Source of the DNA: Bhargavaea sp. CC-171006
Lineage (GTDB): Bacteria > Bacillota > Bacilli > Bacillales_A > Planococcaceae
Length of the DNA stretch: 51,772 nt
Direction: 5' to 3'
Assembly (NCBI RefSeq): GCF_009761675.1
Contig: NZ_QUZH01000025.1
Span: 1-51,772 of the forward strand
Shown: piece after piece, positions 40,178 through 47,912 of the stretch
Layout of the letters: each line of letters begins with the position of its first letter
Position numbering within the stretch: position 1 is the stretch's first letter
Position numbers and translations under genes: made by a program
The notes under the pieces: model-generated
The model's input: the letters and a program-made list of their open reading frames with translations, nothing else
The model's database searches: none
Told to the model about the DNA's origin: nothing

Positions 40178-40206
40178 AATATACAATCAACTGTTAGCGT
40201 TTTCAA
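40178..40206 (-). promoter_or_regulatory. Sigma-A promoter of the sugar ABC block
   Basis: TTGAAA (40206-40201), a 17-nt spacer and TATATT (40183-40178) precede the binding-protein gene by about 55 bp. Its -35 box is shared with a cre site. Confidence 0.85.
40192..40206. promoter_or_regulatory. cre site over the -35 box of the sugar ABC promoter
   Basis: On the minus strand TTGAAAACGCTAACA fits the cre consensus WTGNAANCGNWNNCW at all fixed positions. Overlap with the -35 hexamer predicts CcpA repression of the transporter and lower-block enzymes when preferred sugars are present. Confidence 0.82.
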
Positions 40207-40265
40207 GAGAATTATTAAAATCTTTTTAAGAAACCGTTAATAATAGATTAAGGTTCAAACATGGC

Positions 40266-41042
40266 TCATACGATTGTGAACCCGCCGTCGACTACCAGTT
40301 CAGCGCCCGTCGTGTATGATGCCGAATCCGACAGCAGATAAATCACCGCACCGGCCAGTTCTTCCGGTTTCCCCAGGCGCTGCATCGGTGTCCACTCTGC
40401 CCATTTCACCCGCCAGTCTTCCCGTACGAATGATGTCAGCTCCGTAAAGATATAGCCCGGACTGATGCAGTTGACCCGGATCCCATGTTCTGCCCACTCA
40501 TAGGCAAGCGACTTGGTCAGATGGGTCACGCCTGCTTTCGATGTATTATAGGAGGCCTGCAGCTGCGGGTAGTTGACGATGATGCCCGACATCGACGCGG
40601 TATTGACGATCGAGCCCTTGATCCCGTTTTCAATCAGGTACTTTCCGAAAAGCTGTGCGACATAATAAACGCCGTTCAGGTTGACGTCGATCACCTTGTT
40701 CCATTCTTCCGGTGTCGATTCAATGACCGGCTTCTGGATGACGATGCCCGCATTATTGAAGAGAAGCTCAATCTGTCCCATCTCTGCCACCGCTTCATCT
40801 AATGCCTGACGGACCGCGTCGTAATCAGTGACATCCACTTGGCGCGAGAATGTCTTCCGTCCATATTCAGCCGCAATCTCCTTTGCGGCAAGCTCCGCTT
40901 TTTCTTCCTGCAGGTCGAAAATCACGACATTGGCTCCCGCTGCCGCGATATGATTGGCGACTTCACGCCCGATTCCTTGTGCGCCCCCGGTGACTAAAAT
41001 CGTTTTCCCTTCCAAAGAAAACAATGTTTTCAGAATATCCAT
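40266..41042 (-). CDS. Short-chain dehydrogenase, polyol/sugar dehydrogenase type
   Basis: The 258-aa classical SDR has TGGAQGIG, NNAG, the catalytic Ser in NTASMSG and YNTSKAG. The overall pattern, with a family-typical GAELVVDGG end, resembles D-arabinitol, sorbitol and gluconate dehydrogenases. I start it at 41042 (MDILKTLFSL), with GGGGAG upstream. It is the last gene of the upper block and lies before the promoter of the ABC block. It could oxidise a polyol to a ketose or interconvert a keto-sugar. Confidence 0.88.
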   Translation of the reverse strand: MDILKTLFSLEGKTILVTGGAQGIGREVANHIAAAGANVVIFDLQEEKAELAAKEIAAEYGRKTFSRQVDVTDYDAVRQALDEAVAEMGQIELLFNNAGIVIQKPVIESTPEEWNKVIDVNLNGVYYVAQLFGKYLIENGIKGSIVNTASMSGIIVNYPQLQASYNTSKAGVTHLTKSLAYEWAEHGIRVNCISPGYIFTELTSFVREDWRVKWAEWTPMQRLGKPEELAGAVIYLLSDSASYTTGAELVVDGGFTIV

Positions 41043-41086
41043 GTCAGTCTTCTCCCCTATTTGTTCTTCGTTTCCCAACCGCTCTA

Positions 41087-42016
41087 TTACTCACCAATCC
41101 GTTCAACTAGGATGGCCTGATACAAGCGTTCGACCTCTTCTGTCTCAACAAATCCTGTTTGTTCGGTCAATGTGTTGGCTGCCGAAACCGCGACGGAGCG
41201 GCGAAGCATCTCATCCGGATCCGAGCCTTGCAAAAGTCCGATTGAAAGCCCTGCAACCATGGCGTCTCCTGAGCCGACTGTATTGACCACATCGAGCTTC
41301 GGCGGCCGGGCGCGGAAACTGCCTTCCCTGCTGACAAGCAGAGCTCCTTCGCTTCCAAGCGATACAACCACATATCGGATGCCCGCCTGTATGTAGGACC
41401 GGCAAAAATCAATAAGCGCCTGATCATCCAAATCCGATCCGGCAAGCTGAATCATTTCATCCCGGTTGGGCTTGATCAGTGTCGGCATGGCTTGGAGCCC
41501 TTCAGAAAGCCATTCACCGCTCGAATCAAGGATTACCGGCTTTCCTGCCTCTTGGGCAACCTCTACCAGACGGGCATAGATGTCTTTCGGCATCCCCTTC
41601 AGACCGCTTCCGGAGAGCGTAATGACCTTGGCCGCTTCCGCCAGAGCTTTAAAGTGGGTAATGAACGCCTCTACAATCTCTTCGTCTACCGAGTCCCCCG
41701 GCTCGAGCAATTCAGTTGAGGCGCCGGCGTCATCAATGATGTTCAGACAGATCCTCGACTCGATCGGCACCTCAAGGAAGTCGGACTTGAGCCCCTCTTC
41801 TTTCATCAGGTCCAGGATCCGCTGACCGTTACGGCCTCCGATCATACCCGTTGCCAGGATCTCTGCTCCGAGTAAACGCGCCACCCGCGAGACGTTGAGG
41901 CCTTTTCCTCCCGCGCTCGGTGTCACACTGACCACCCGGTTCACTTCTCCGGATAACATTTTATTGAGCCGGTATACCTTGTCGATGGCCGCATTCAGCG
42001 TGACCGTGAGAATCAT
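41087..42016 (-). CDS. PfkB-family hexose-phosphate kinase (1-phosphofructokinase/tagatose-6-phosphate kinase-like)
   Basis: The 309-aa ribokinase-fold kinase has GGKGLNVSR (36-44) for the sugar, KPNRDE (182-187) and GSGD (248-251, with D251 as base). This subgroup phosphorylates ketohexose-1- or -6-phosphates to bisphosphates (FruK, LacC, PfkB). The ATG overlaps the dehydrogenase stop by 4 bp. The class II aldolase encoded in the same operon would cleave its product, so the pair forms a bisphosphate branch. Confidence 0.92.
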   Translation of the reverse strand: MILTVTLNAAIDKVYRLNKMLSGEVNRVVSVTPSAGGKGLNVSRVARLLGAEILATGMIGGRNGQRILDLMKEEGLKSDFLEVPIESRICLNIIDDAGASTELLEPGDSVDEEIVEAFITHFKALAEAAKVITLSGSGLKGMPKDIYARLVEVAQEAGKPVILDSSGEWLSEGLQAMPTLIKPNRDEMIQLAGSDLDDQALIDFCRSYIQAGIRYVVVSLGSEGALLVSREGSFRARPPKLDVVNTVGSGDAMVAGLSIGLLQGSDPDEMLRRSVAVSAANTLTEQTGFVETEEVERLYQAILVERIGE

Positions 42017-43080
42017 CGTCCATCCTCTCCGTCTCCGCTGTCGATCAGGATTTTGCCCCTGACCGTATTCGGTGTCTTGAACATCCGGAAGGCATCGGAA
42101 ATCTCCTGCAGAGGAATTACTTTAAACAGCAGGGACTCATCGATACGGATGGCGCCCGAACGGATCGCATCGGCGGTTTCCTTCCACTCCTCACCGGGGA
42201 AGCTGGCACTGTAAGACATCCAGGAACCAGTCAGGGTGAACTCTTTCCGGTTCAGCGCTTCCCACTCGTGTACCGAGAAGGTCAGCTCCTTCGTCGGGGT
42301 CCCGATGAGGCAGACGGCACCTTTCTTTTTGACCAGTTCAAATGTCAGCTTGATCGTTGCAGTGTTTCCGGCAGTTTCATAAACAAAGTCAAAGCGCCGC
42401 GGCTCTCCTTTTTCGTCCTTTAATCGATCAAGGAAATCCGGATCACCCGTGTTGATGCATTGATCCGCTCCGAACTGCCTGGCGAGTTCGAGCCGCTCTT
42501 CATTGATGTCAAACACGGTCACCGAACCGGCACCGAGTGCCTTCAGCCATTGCAGCGTAAAGAATCCGATATTGCCAATGCCAAGGACTGCAACAGACGA
42601 ACCGGGCTCAAATGCCAGCCGGCGGATTCCGTGGAGCGCCACGGTGATCGGCTCAAAAAACGCCCCTTTCCAGTAAGGGACCGATTCATCAAAGCGGATC
42701 GCATTTTTTTCGGGGATGACGACATATTCGGCAAAGCTGCCGTTCCGCCTTGATCCGACAAAGCTGTATTCGTTGCAAAGTGCATAGTCCCCGTCTTTGC
42801 ATGATTCGCACTCCATGCACGGAAGGAGCGGAGCGCCTGCGACGCGGTCGCCCGCCCGCAATGAAGTGACAGCTTCCCCGACTTGCACCACTTCACCTGA
42901 AAATTCGTGTCCGAGGATGATCGGATAATAATGGGCCGCTTCGCCATTGACGCGGGGAATGTCGGAACCGCAGATTCCCGTGTATTTGACCCGGACCAGT
43001 ACATCACCGGGACCCGGAACCGGAGTTTCCACTTCTTCATAAACCATCTGTTCTTTGCCGTGCAGGACACCGGCTTTCAT
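42013..43080 (-). CDS. Zinc-dependent medium-chain dehydrogenase (galactitol/sorbitol dehydrogenase-like)
   Basis: The 355-aa MDR enzyme has complete catalytic zinc residues (GICGSDIPR, GHEFSGEV) and a structural lobe (CMECESCKDGDYALC). The cofactor loop is GIGNIGFF. Resemblance to galactitol-1-phosphate and sorbitol dehydrogenases is general, not decisive. ATG at 43080 has AGAAGG 7 nt upstream; a GTG two codons before is less likely. It starts 33 bp after the kinase stop and overlaps the PfkB gene, so it is tightly coupled to the kinase branch. Confidence 0.92.
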   Translation of the reverse strand: MKAGVLHGKEQMVYEEVETPVPGPGDVLVRVKYTGICGSDIPRVNGEAAHYYPIILGHEFSGEVVQVGEAVTSLRAGDRVAGAPLLPCMECESCKDGDYALCNEYSFVGSRRNGSFAEYVVIPEKNAIRFDESVPYWKGAFFEPITVALHGIRRLAFEPGSSVAVLGIGNIGFFTLQWLKALGAGSVTVFDINEERLELARQFGADQCINTGDPDFLDRLKDEKGEPRRFDFVYETAGNTATIKLTFELVKKKGAVCLIGTPTKELTFSVHEWEALNRKEFTLTGSWMSYSASFPGEEWKETADAIRSGAIRIDESLLFKVIPLQEISDAFRMFKTPNTVRGKILIDSGDGEDGR

Positions 43081-43113
43081 ACACACGCCTTCTTTCTTTC
43101 TTATTTCTGACGA

Positions 43114-44598
43114 TCACTGAAAGACTTGTTCATCCAGCAACTTGGACAAACTCATGTAAGTCTTCATTGACGGCTCATAGTTTTTCCGATTTTCCGCATC
43201 CGGATGATGCTCACGCTGGATGGTGACTGTCCGGTCTACTGCTTCCTCAAAATCACGGTAGACGCCGACACCGACACCCGCAAGCAGAGCCGCCCCAAGT
43301 GTGGTCGCGGTATCCGAGCCCGGCACTTTGATCGGGCAGCCGGTCACATCTGAATACATCTGAATCCACAGTTCACTGTTCGCCGCTCCGCCCATGGCAT
43401 GAATGTCCAGCTCTTGAATGCGGACACCCGCTTCCTCTGCCGCCAGCAGATTGTGGTAGACCGAAAAGACCACGCCTTCCAGCACCGCCCGGGTGACATG
43501 GGCTTTTGTTTCCTTATAGCTCAAGCCGTAAAAGACCCCTTTGGCTTTCGGATTCCAGATTGGGCTCCGCTCACCCGATAGATACGGCAAAAATACGACC
43601 CCGTCCGATCCTTCCGGTACGGTGGAAGCCAGCCGGGTCAATTCATCGAAACTGAGTTCATCGCCAAACTCATCCCTGAACCAACGGAGCGCCCCTCCGC
43701 CCCCGACCGTCCCGCCCTGAAGCAGATACCGATCCGGTATGACATGCGGAGAGAAGATCAGCTTCGGATGGGTTTTCGGTTCTTCCAGGCAGATGCTGAC
43801 GCCGCCTGCCTGGCCTCCTTGGAGCTGGGTTTCATAGTGACGGATGACGCCAGCGCCCAATGTTCCGCAGGCGGCGTCCAGTCCGCCCGCCACGACCGGA
43901 ATGCCTTCCGTGAGTCCGGTTTGGAGAGCCGCTTCAGCCGTGACGGTCCCGATCACGTCATGACAAGCGACAATGTCAGGCAGCTTTTCAAGCGGGATGC
44001 CGAGCCGCTCCGCCATTTCAGGGTCATAGTCGAACGTTTCCGGATTGTAAAAGTGCCAACCGTAGCTCTGACTCCGGTCGGAAGTCATCCGGCCGGTCAG
44101 CTTCATTCCGATGAAGCCGTTGCTCTGCAGAAACCGGTAGGTCCGCTCGAAGACTTCAGGCCGCTCTTCCTTGAACCAGATTGCTTTTGGCGTCGAATAG
44201 GACGGTGACCACGAATTGCCCGAGAGCGCAAAGACTTCCTCATCTAAAATCTTATCCTTCAGCCGGTCCACAATTTCCGAAGCCCGTGTGTCCATCCAGA
44301 TCGGAGTCCGGTGCAGCACCTGTCCGTCCCGGTCTACCGGAATCGCAGACCAGCCCTGTCCGGCCAAACCGATGCCAGCGATCTGGACCGGATTGATGGG
44401 CCCTTCGCTGAGGCAAGTTTTCACCGAACGGCATACCGCTGTCCACCATTCTTCGGGGTCCTGTTCAACCCATCCGGCTTCCGGTGTGTAGAGTGGGTAA
44501 TTTGAAGAGGACTGGGCCACTACGCGCCCGTCCTCCTCGAATATCGCGACTTTACACGACGATGTCCCGATATCAATTCCGAGCAACAGCGGTTTCAT
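43114..44598 (-). CDS. FGGY-family carbohydrate kinase (xylulokinase/gluconokinase-like)
   Basis: The 494-aa two-domain kinase begins with the phosphate-binding GIDIGTSSCK, has the conserved GLAGQGWS and TPIWMDTRA region that binds sugar, AGGLDAACGTLGAG in the hinge and the C-terminal HAMGGAANSELWIQM signature of the FGGY family. It phosphorylates a ketose or sugar acid. I start it at 44598 (MKPLLLGIDIG). This lies 26 bp inside the end of the aldolase gene, so the two are translationally coupled. Substrate cannot be assigned. Confidence 0.93.
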   Translation of the reverse strand: MKPLLLGIDIGTSSCKVAIFEEDGRVVAQSSSNYPLYTPEAGWVEQDPEEWWTAVCRSVKTCLSEGPINPVQIAGIGLAGQGWSAIPVDRDGQVLHRTPIWMDTRASEIVDRLKDKILDEEVFALSGNSWSPSYSTPKAIWFKEERPEVFERTYRFLQSNGFIGMKLTGRMTSDRSQSYGWHFYNPETFDYDPEMAERLGIPLEKLPDIVACHDVIGTVTAEAALQTGLTEGIPVVAGGLDAACGTLGAGVIRHYETQLQGGQAGGVSICLEEPKTHPKLIFSPHVIPDRYLLQGGTVGGGGALRWFRDEFGDELSFDELTRLASTVPEGSDGVVFLPYLSGERSPIWNPKAKGVFYGLSYKETKAHVTRAVLEGVVFSVYHNLLAAEEAGVRIQELDIHAMGGAANSELWIQMYSDVTGCPIKVPGSDTATTLGAALLAGVGVGVYRDFEEAVDRTVTIQREHHPDAENRKNYEPSMKTYMSLSKLLDEQVFQ

Positions 44599-45472
44599 TG
44601 CCGATCTCTGCCTTCCACCATGCTGCAGCCTGACCGTGACTGCCACATGTCCTCATTTTCTCAATTGCGACCTCTTTCACCCGGTCACGCGCATAGCCGG
44701 TGAACTTCTTCGGATCTACAAAGTCCTGTTCCAGGCCAAAATACTCCTTGACTGCCTCGGTAAAAGCAATCCTGAGTTCTGTCGCATAGTTGATTTTGCT
44801 GATTCCGTTATTAATGCAGTTTTTCACGTCCTGTTCAGTCAGACCAGATGCTCCGTGCAGGACAAGCGGTACATCAAGTGCATCGCGCAGCGCACGCAGC
44901 CGCTCCAGATCAAGCATCGGCTCGCCATGATAGACGCCGTGCGCTGTCCCGATCGCCACCGCCAAAGAATCCACGCCGGTCTGTTCGACAAACGCCACCG
45001 CCTCGTCCACTTTTGTATAGCCGTCCGAACCATATTCCGGGTCGCCCGGCTTCCCTCCGACATTCCCGAGCTCCGCCTCAACCGATACACCAACCGGCTT
45101 GGCCAACTGGACGACAGCCGCAGTCTGTTTCATGTTTTCTTCAAACGGCTGCTTGGAGGCATCAATCATTACGGACGTATAGCCGGCACGGATCGCCCTC
45201 TGCGCCAAGCCGGTTCCATCACCATGGTCCAGGTGAAGCGCCACAGGCACATTCACTTGTTTCAAGGCTGCTGATACCATCGCCATATACATGTCCATCG
45301 CCGCATACTTCACCGTGTTGGCCGATGTCTGGATGATGACCGGAGAACCGGTTTCCTCTGCTGCAGCAACCACTGCCTGGACCATTTCCATGTTCTCAAT
45401 ATTAAAGGCACAGACAGCGTATCCGTTTTCCTTCGCATGCCGGAGAATATCATTTGTTGTCACGAGTGTCAT
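44573..45472 (-). CDS. Class II ketose-bisphosphate aldolase (fructose/tagatose-bisphosphate aldolase family)
   Basis: The 299-aa zinc aldolase cleaves ketose 1,6-bisphosphates to dihydroxyacetone phosphate and an aldehyde phosphate. Catalytic D82 and the zinc ligand H83 lie in LHLDHGDG, E134 in VEAELGNVGG, H178 in GTAHGVYHG and H206 in LHGASG, all canonical for FbaA/GatY/KbaY. The ATG overlaps the upstream kinase stop by 4 bp with GGGGAG upstream. The PfkB gene in the operon can supply its bisphosphate substrate. Tagatose- versus fructose-bisphosphate specificity is not decidable here. Confidence 0.93.
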   Translation of the reverse strand: MTLVTTNDILRHAKENGYAVCAFNIENMEMVQAVVAAAEETGSPVIIQTSANTVKYAAMDMYMAMVSAALKQVNVPVALHLDHGDGTGLAQRAIRAGYTSVMIDASKQPFEENMKQTAAVVQLAKPVGVSVEAELGNVGGKPGDPEYGSDGYTKVDEAVAFVEQTGVDSLAVAIGTAHGVYHGEPMLDLERLRALRDALDVPLVLHGASGLTEQDVKNCINNGISKINYATELRIAFTEAVKEYFGLEQDFVDPKKFTGYARDRVKEVAIEKMRTCGSHGQAAAWWKAEIGNETAVARN

Positions 45473-47007
45473 CCGATCATCTCCCCTTCTGACTGATGTT
45501 GTTCAAAGACCGGACGCAGGGCGAAATACATATCATCAAACCGTTTTTTCGCCCGGTCATAGACCTCCCGGTGTTCCGGGTTGTGTTCGACGGTCTTGCT
45601 TACATCGAGGAAACGATCCACCACGTGGAAATCCTCGAACAGACCGGCCCCGACACCTCCAATAATGGCCGCTCCCATGGAGCCTGCCTCATCCAGGATG
45701 GTAGGAATCGTTACCTTCAGGCCGAACACATCCGCGATAATCTGTTGCCACTGTTCACTTTTCGCCCCGCCGCCAATCAGCATCAGTTCATCAATTTCGA
45801 TATGGCTCTGCAGGATGTCGAGAATGATACCGAGATTATAGGTGACTCCTTCCATTACACTACGGAGGAGCTCTGCCCGAGTCGTTTCGGAAGTAATGCC
45901 GATATATGACCCTTTGGATGCCGCATCCCATCTAGGCGCCCGTTCGCCCAGCAGATAAGGGAGGAAAAGGAGCCCGTTGGAACCGGCCGGTGCCTGTTCT
46001 ACCAGCTCATTGATCAGGTCATAGACTTTCCGTCCTTCAGTATCCGCAGCTGCCTGCTCCCCCGTGCAGACGGTTTCTTTCATCCAGTTAACTGCACCAC
46101 CGGCATACTGCATCGTTCCATTTGGGGCGTAATAGCCGGGAATGGCATGCGCCCAGGTAACGGTCCGCATTTCCGGGTCGAAGATCGGCTCTTTTGCTGT
46201 CGTCGTCACCCAGGCGGATGTACCAAGTGAACAATACGTCTTTCCTTCTTCCACCGATCCCGCACCAATGTTCGCCGTCACCCCGTCTCCGGCACCGATG
46301 ACAACGGACGTGCCTACCGCCATACCTGTTGCGGCGGAAGCCTGCTCCGTCACGCCGCCCGCTATGTAGGTGGATGGCTGAAGCGCAGGCAACTTTTCCG
46401 GATTGATGCCGCTTGCTTCAACAATCCGGTCCGACCAGGTCAGGTTGCTCAGGTCAAAACAGCCCATGCCGTTCGCATCGGAATAATCGGTGACAAACTC
46501 ACCGGTCAGCTTATAGACGATATAGTCTTTTGCATTGAGCACCTTGTGGGTCTGTTCATAGATGTCCGGTTCGTTGTCACGGATCCACATTAACTTCTGG
46601 ATCCCGTAGGACGGCGTGTTGCGGTGGCCGACGATATGATAGAACTCCTTCTGGCTAAGATGTTTCTCGAGATCCTTCACTTGCTTCACCGCGCGCTGGT
46701 CCGCCCAGATGATCGAATCACGGAGCGGCTGACCATCCTTGCCTACACATAGGCACCCCATCATCTGGCCGCTGAAGCTGACGACTTTAATCTCCGAAGG
46801 ATCAATCCCCTGTTCGTCGATCAATTCTTTCGTGGAGCGACAGACCGCCTCCCACCAGTCTTCCGGATTTTGCTCCGCCCACTTCTCGTTAAAGTAACGG
46901 GTTCCATATGCAGCAATCCGGCTTCCGACCATTTTCCCCTCCGCAGTAAATAAGGAAGCTTTGTTTCCTGATGTTCCGAGATCATGTGCCAAAATATACT
47001 GTGCCAA
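45469..47007 (-). CDS. FGGY-family carbohydrate kinase (xylulokinase-like)
   Basis: A 512-aa kinase distinct from the second FGGY kinase in the operon. It has HDLGTSGNKASLF at the N-terminus, SFSGQMMG, IIWADQRA, GAGDGVTANIGAGSV in the hinge and MLIGGGAKSEQWQQI at the C-terminus. Both domains look intact. The start is TTG at 47007, with GGGGG 7 nt upstream and no suitable ATG. It is the first enzyme gene after the GntR gene, 22 bp away. Xylulose, L-ribulose or another ketose are possible substrates. Confidence 0.92.
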   Translation of the reverse strand: MAQYILAHDLGTSGNKASLFTAEGKMVGSRIAAYGTRYFNEKWAEQNPEDWWEAVCRSTKELIDEQGIDPSEIKVVSFSGQMMGCLCVGKDGQPLRDSIIWADQRAVKQVKDLEKHLSQKEFYHIVGHRNTPSYGIQKLMWIRDNEPDIYEQTHKVLNAKDYIVYKLTGEFVTDYSDANGMGCFDLSNLTWSDRIVEASGINPEKLPALQPSTYIAGGVTEQASAATGMAVGTSVVIGAGDGVTANIGAGSVEEGKTYCSLGTSAWVTTTAKEPIFDPEMRTVTWAHAIPGYYAPNGTMQYAGGAVNWMKETVCTGEQAAADTEGRKVYDLINELVEQAPAGSNGLLFLPYLLGERAPRWDAASKGSYIGITSETTRAELLRSVMEGVTYNLGIILDILQSHIEIDELMLIGGGAKSEQWQQIIADVFGLKVTIPTILDEAGSMGAAIIGGVGAGLFEDFHVVDRFLDVSKTVEHNPEHREVYDRAKKRFDDMYFALRPVFEQHQSEGEMIG

Positions 47008-47029
47008 CTGGCATCCCCCTCATTGCAGT

Positions 47030-47770
47030 TTATTTTGCAGTAATGACGATTTCAAAACGGTTCTTATCTCCCCGATACCGGGCAACGGAGTACTCAATCG
47101 GCTCATCCTTTAAGTTGTATCCGATGGACAGGAACTTTTGAATGGCACTTCCTTTTTCTACATTCATATACTCCTGTTCATACTGGCTCGCTTCGACCGC
47201 TTCAATAAACCGCCGGATTTTGTTGATGGACGTTTCCTCGTGCATACCAAGCACCGGGTAGAGTGACTCCTTGACCAGGTCATGGTTGAGAACGAAACTG
47301 CATCGGTCGTACGGCAAGTACGTCTTGACCATGACAATCGGCTCGTTGTCCGCAAACCGGCGGCGGTGGATATAGATGACTTTGTCTTTCTGCTGAAGCT
47401 TCAGCTGTTCAGCTACCTGTTCCGGCGCAGAAATCACCTCGAAATCAAGCACCTCAGTGGAAGGCGTCATTCCGAGCGCCCGAATCTGGTCGTTAAACGA
47501 ACCAAGCGCCTGGATGAAACTCTGTGAAATCTTCGGGGTACGCACGAACGTGCCCTTACTTTTCACCCGGTACAGCCACCCTTCCTGAACCAGTTCTGTG
47601 ATTGCCTGCCGGACCGTTGTCCGGCTGATGTCATAGATCTCGCTCAGCTCTTTTTCCGTCGGGATCGCATCCTCGACCTGGTAAGTCCCATTCTGGATGT
47701 TGTTCAAAATCAGTTCTTTCAGTTGAAAATAAAGTGGAATTGGAACACTTTTATCTAATTTGCCGTTCAT
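47030..47770 (-). CDS. GntR-family regulator with UTRA domain (HutC subfamily)
   Basis: The 246-aa regulator has an N-terminal winged HTH (about 8-75, IPTEKELSEIYDISRTTVRQ with GTFV at the wing) and a C-terminal UTRA ligand domain (about 95-235). Such proteins typically repress sugar or sugar-phosphate operons until the sugar phosphate binds. The ATG has AGAGGTG upstream. It heads the upper block and shares the intergenic region with the divergently transcribed epimerase, so it probably controls both. Confidence 0.93.
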   Translation of the reverse strand: MNGKLDKSVPIPLYFQLKELILNNIQNGTYQVEDAIPTEKELSEIYDISRTTVRQAITELVQEGWLYRVKSKGTFVRTPKISQSFIQALGSFNDQIRALGMTPSTEVLDFEVISAPEQVAEQLKLQQKDKVIYIHRRRFADNEPIVMVKTYLPYDRCSFVLNHDLVKESLYPVLGMHEETSINKIRRFIEAVEASQYEQEYMNVEKGSAIQKFLSIGYNLKDEPIEYSVARYRGDKNRFEIVITAK

Positions 47771-47817
47771 GATGCACCTCTACATTACTCAAAATTTAAA
47801 TGATATAATTTTCAAAC

Positions 47818-47847
47818 TTGACTAAAAGATATCGTTTTCATTATTAT
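47818..47847 (+). promoter_or_regulatory. Sigma-A promoter of the epimerase gene
   Basis: TTGACT (47818-47823), an 18-nt spacer and TATTAT (47842-47847) lie about 65 bp before the epimerase start on the plus strand. The spacer contains the cre site. Confidence 0.7.
47827..47841. promoter_or_regulatory. cre site between the divergent gntR and epimerase genes
   Basis: On the minus strand ATGAAAACGATATCT fits WTGNAANCGNWNNCW at every fixed position. It lies in the spacer of the plus-strand promoter and just downstream of the minus-strand -10 box, so one CcpA dimer could repress both directions. Confidence 0.82.
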
Positions 47848-47870
47848 ATCACTTAGTTATTACATCGCAA
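47843..47870 (-). promoter_or_regulatory. Candidate promoter of the gntR/upper sugar block
   Basis: TTGCGA (47870-47865), a 16-nt spacer and TATAAT (47848-47843) read on the minus strand towards gntR. TGATATAAT at 47801-47809 and ATTATATCA at 47843-47851 are exact 9-bp inverted copies 33 bp apart and may be paired operator half-sites (inference). Confidence 0.6.
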
Positions 47871-47912
47871 TATCATAACAAAGATACGTAAGAGAAAAAA
47901 GAGGAGGGGAAT

